Assembly (NCBI GenBank): GCA_030617085.1
Contig: JAUWWB010000061.1
Span: 1-6,302, forward strand
Length of the DNA: 6,302 bases
Source: Candidatus Omnitrophota bacterium
GTDB lineage: Bacteria; Omnitrophota; Gorgyraeia; Tantalellales; Tantalellaceae
Reading direction: 5' to 3'
The notes below the pieces were generated by a model. The model searched no databases and had not been told where the DNA came from. It saw nothing but the letters and a program-made list of their open reading frames with translations. The translations under genes were made by a program, and so were the position numbers. Of the stretch, positions 5,521 through 6,302 are shown piece after piece (position 1 is the stretch's first letter; each line of letters begins with the position of its first letter).

Positions 5521-6206
5521 ATTTCATATTTGTTATCACGGTCGTAGCCATTATCACTCTTTCCGTGGTCATCGTGAAGATCGCCTCGGTCGCGCTGAAC
5601 CTCACCGGGCTTGACGAAAAAAGGGCCTTTTTCCAGGCCGTTTCCGCCTTTACCGGGACGGGGTTCACCACGAGAGACTCGGAGCTTGTCGTTTCCAACA
5701 ACATACGCCGCAGGATCATCATGGTCCTGATGATACTGGGCAACGCCGGGCTGATCTCCGTGATCACCACTCTGATGCTTTCTCTCGTGAGAGGAGGGCT
5801 GGCTCCCGTCCTGGTCAATATCACCGTGATCCTTCTGGCGATATTGCTGCTCATAAAGGTCTCTCTCAACAAGGAGGTGACCAGAAAGTTGACAAAAAGG
5901 ATACAGGCAAAACTGATAAAAAGCCCCACCTTCACGAAACGCCCGGTCGAGGAGATATTGAGGCTCGCGGAGGGGTACGGGGTTGCCGAAGTGACGCTGC
6001 AGAACGAGAGCTGCGCTGACCTGGGCAAAACGCTTTTCGACGCGACGTTCCGGCAGAAAGACATCCTGGTGCTGGCCATAGAAAGGGGAACCAGCGTGAT
6101 ACCCGCGCCGCACGCCTCGGACCGTCTCCTCCTGAACGATACGCTGATCTGCTACGGAAAACTCGAAAACATAGCCGAGATCGCGGAAAAGGCAGGGAGG
6201 GAGTAG
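5517..6206 (+). CDS. Small membrane protein with Trk/Ktr-pore-like segment and C-terminal TrkA_C (RCK_C)-like domain
   Basis: This is a 229-residue inner-membrane protein. Hydrophobic segments are visible at about 2-23, 67-90 and 96-117. Between the first two lies FFQAVSAFTGTGFTT (38-52), followed by the basic RRR at 64-66. By eye this looks like the pore helix and filter loop of TrkH/KtrB cation channels, where SAF-x-x-x-GF patterns recur. A basic cytosolic linker (118-141) leads to a region at about 145-225 resembling the TrkA_C/RCK_C ligand-binding domain, including DLGKTLFDATFRQKDILVLAIERG and a terminal DTLICYGKLENI strand. I recall a family of Bacillus-type proteins with the same TGL..aRFQ..S..TGTGFTT.xSE pattern, annotated only by their TrkA_C tail. 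The start overlaps the previous stop (ATGA), so it is coupled to the CNNM pair. K+ or other cation transport, or regulation of the CNNM partners, are both inference. Confidence 0.75.
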   Translation: MNFIFVITVVAIITLSVVIVKIASVALNLTGLDEKRAFFQAVSAFTGTGFTTRDSELVVSNNIRRRIIMVLMILGNAGLISVITTLMLSLVRGGLAPVLVNITVILLAILLLIKVSLNKEVTRKLTKRIQAKLIKSPTFTKRPVEEILRLAEGYGVAEVTLQNESCADLGKTLFDATFRQKDILVLAIERGTSVIPAPHASDRLLLNDTLICYGKLENIAEIAEKAGRE

Positions 6207-6219
6207 CGAGGGTCAAAAC

Positions 6220-6247
6220 CCTGAAGCCCGATGCCTGAAGTCTGATG
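6220..6247. repeat. Tandem 14-mer built from four heptamers (YCYGAWG)
   Basis: CCTGAAGCCCGATG (6220-6233) is followed directly by CCTGAAGTCTGATG (6234-6247), differing at two positions. Each 14-mer is itself two heptamers of consensus YCYGAWG. Read on the minus strand, the heptamers (CATCAGA, CTTCAGG, CATCGGG, CTTCAGG) resemble the CTNCRAA units before the promoter at 322-349. It starts 13 nt after the last stop codon. It is not coding as far as can be seen. Confidence 0.6.
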
Positions 6248-6289
6248 TTTGCCTACTTTGTCATTCTGTTTGCCTACTTTGTCATTCTG
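6248..6289. repeat. Perfect 21-bp tandem duplication
   Basis: Two identical 21-bp copies lie head to tail at 6248-6268 and 6269-6289. Each starts TTTGCCTACTTTG and ends TCATTCTG. The second copy runs directly into AGCGAAGCGAAGA. The exact identity suggests recent slippage or a duplication at the edge of a dispersed repeat. Confidence 0.9.
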
Positions 6290-6302
6290 AGCGAAGCGAA
6301 GA
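6281..6302. repeat. Left end of a dispersed repeat (GTCATTCTGAGCGAAGCGAA...), continues past the window
   Basis: The motif GTCATTCTGAGCGAAGCGAA followed by GA is one I recognise from memory as a high-copy intergenic repeat in many environmental bacterial genomes, usually continuing as ATCT or similar. It contains GCGAA twice in tandem. Only the first 22 bases are in the window, so its full length and any hairpin cannot be judged. It partly overlaps the 21-bp duplication. Confidence 0.5.

Noticed and set aside
5349..6113. Long minus-strand open frame (254 codons) and others antisense to the CNNM and TrkA_C genes
   Set aside because: They mirror GC-rich plus-strand coding sequence, show no family motifs or low-complexity-free core, and the plus strand has clear conserved proteins with coupled starts.
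6209..6222. AGGGT-CAAA-ACCCT hairpin after the last stop as a terminator
   Set aside because: The stem is only 5 bp with no T-run following. It was not supported strongly enough to annotate as a terminator.
6248..6302. CRISPR repeat or insertion-sequence end
   Set aside because: The 21-bp copies have no spacer between them, no terminal inverted repeat is visible, and no cas or transposase gene is in the window.

Overview
The window is a compact, all-plus-strand stretch of a bacterial chromosome. It holds one truncated gene tail (1-174), a repeat-rich intergenic gap (175-402), a probable nine-gene transcription unit (403-6206), and a second repeat-rich gap at the right edge (6207-6302). Several features suggest a Gram-negative anaerobe or microaerophile. 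There is an outer-membrane-type lipoprotein, a PilZ c-di-GMP receptor, and a thiazole synthase of the histidine (sulfide-using, non-suicidal) class usually found in sulfide-rich anoxic settings. The dispersed repeat GTCATTCTGAGCGAAGCGAA at the right edge and heptameric arrays on both flanks recall, from memory, Nitrospirota, Desulfobacterota or Omnitrophota-like genomes. The phylum is an inference only.

Layout: a near-consensus sigma70 promoter (353-381) sits just before a PilZ protein (403-774). It is followed by a BamE/SmpA-like lipoprotein with a TTG start (808-1173), thi4 (1170-1955), panD (1979-2332), def (2333-2884), a YqeY/GatB-like protein (2853-3302), two tandem CNNM/CBS (HlyC/CorC) membrane proteins (3303-4520 and 4522-5520), and a small membrane protein with a TrkA_C/RCK_C-like tail (5517-6206). 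From thi4 onward the junctions are very tight: ATGA overlaps, abutting stop/start codons, a 32-nt overlap, and one 23-nt gap carrying a strong Shine-Dalgarno. This argues for one translationally coupled mRNA.

The genes fall into three themes: surface and signalling (PilZ, lipoprotein), cofactor and translation housekeeping (thiamin thiazole, beta-alanine for pantothenate/CoA, N-terminal deformylation, YqeY), and membrane ion handling (CNNM pair plus TrkA_C protein). The last three genes form the most interesting unit. Two divergent CNNM paralogues, one lacking the C-terminal CorC_HlyC domain, are coupled to a small protein whose N-terminal half reads like a single M1-P-M2 unit of a Trk/Ktr-type cation pore, with a cytosolic regulatory domain.

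No tRNA, rRNA, CRISPR array, transposase, phage gene or recognisable riboswitch was seen. No convincing intrinsic terminator was found at either end.
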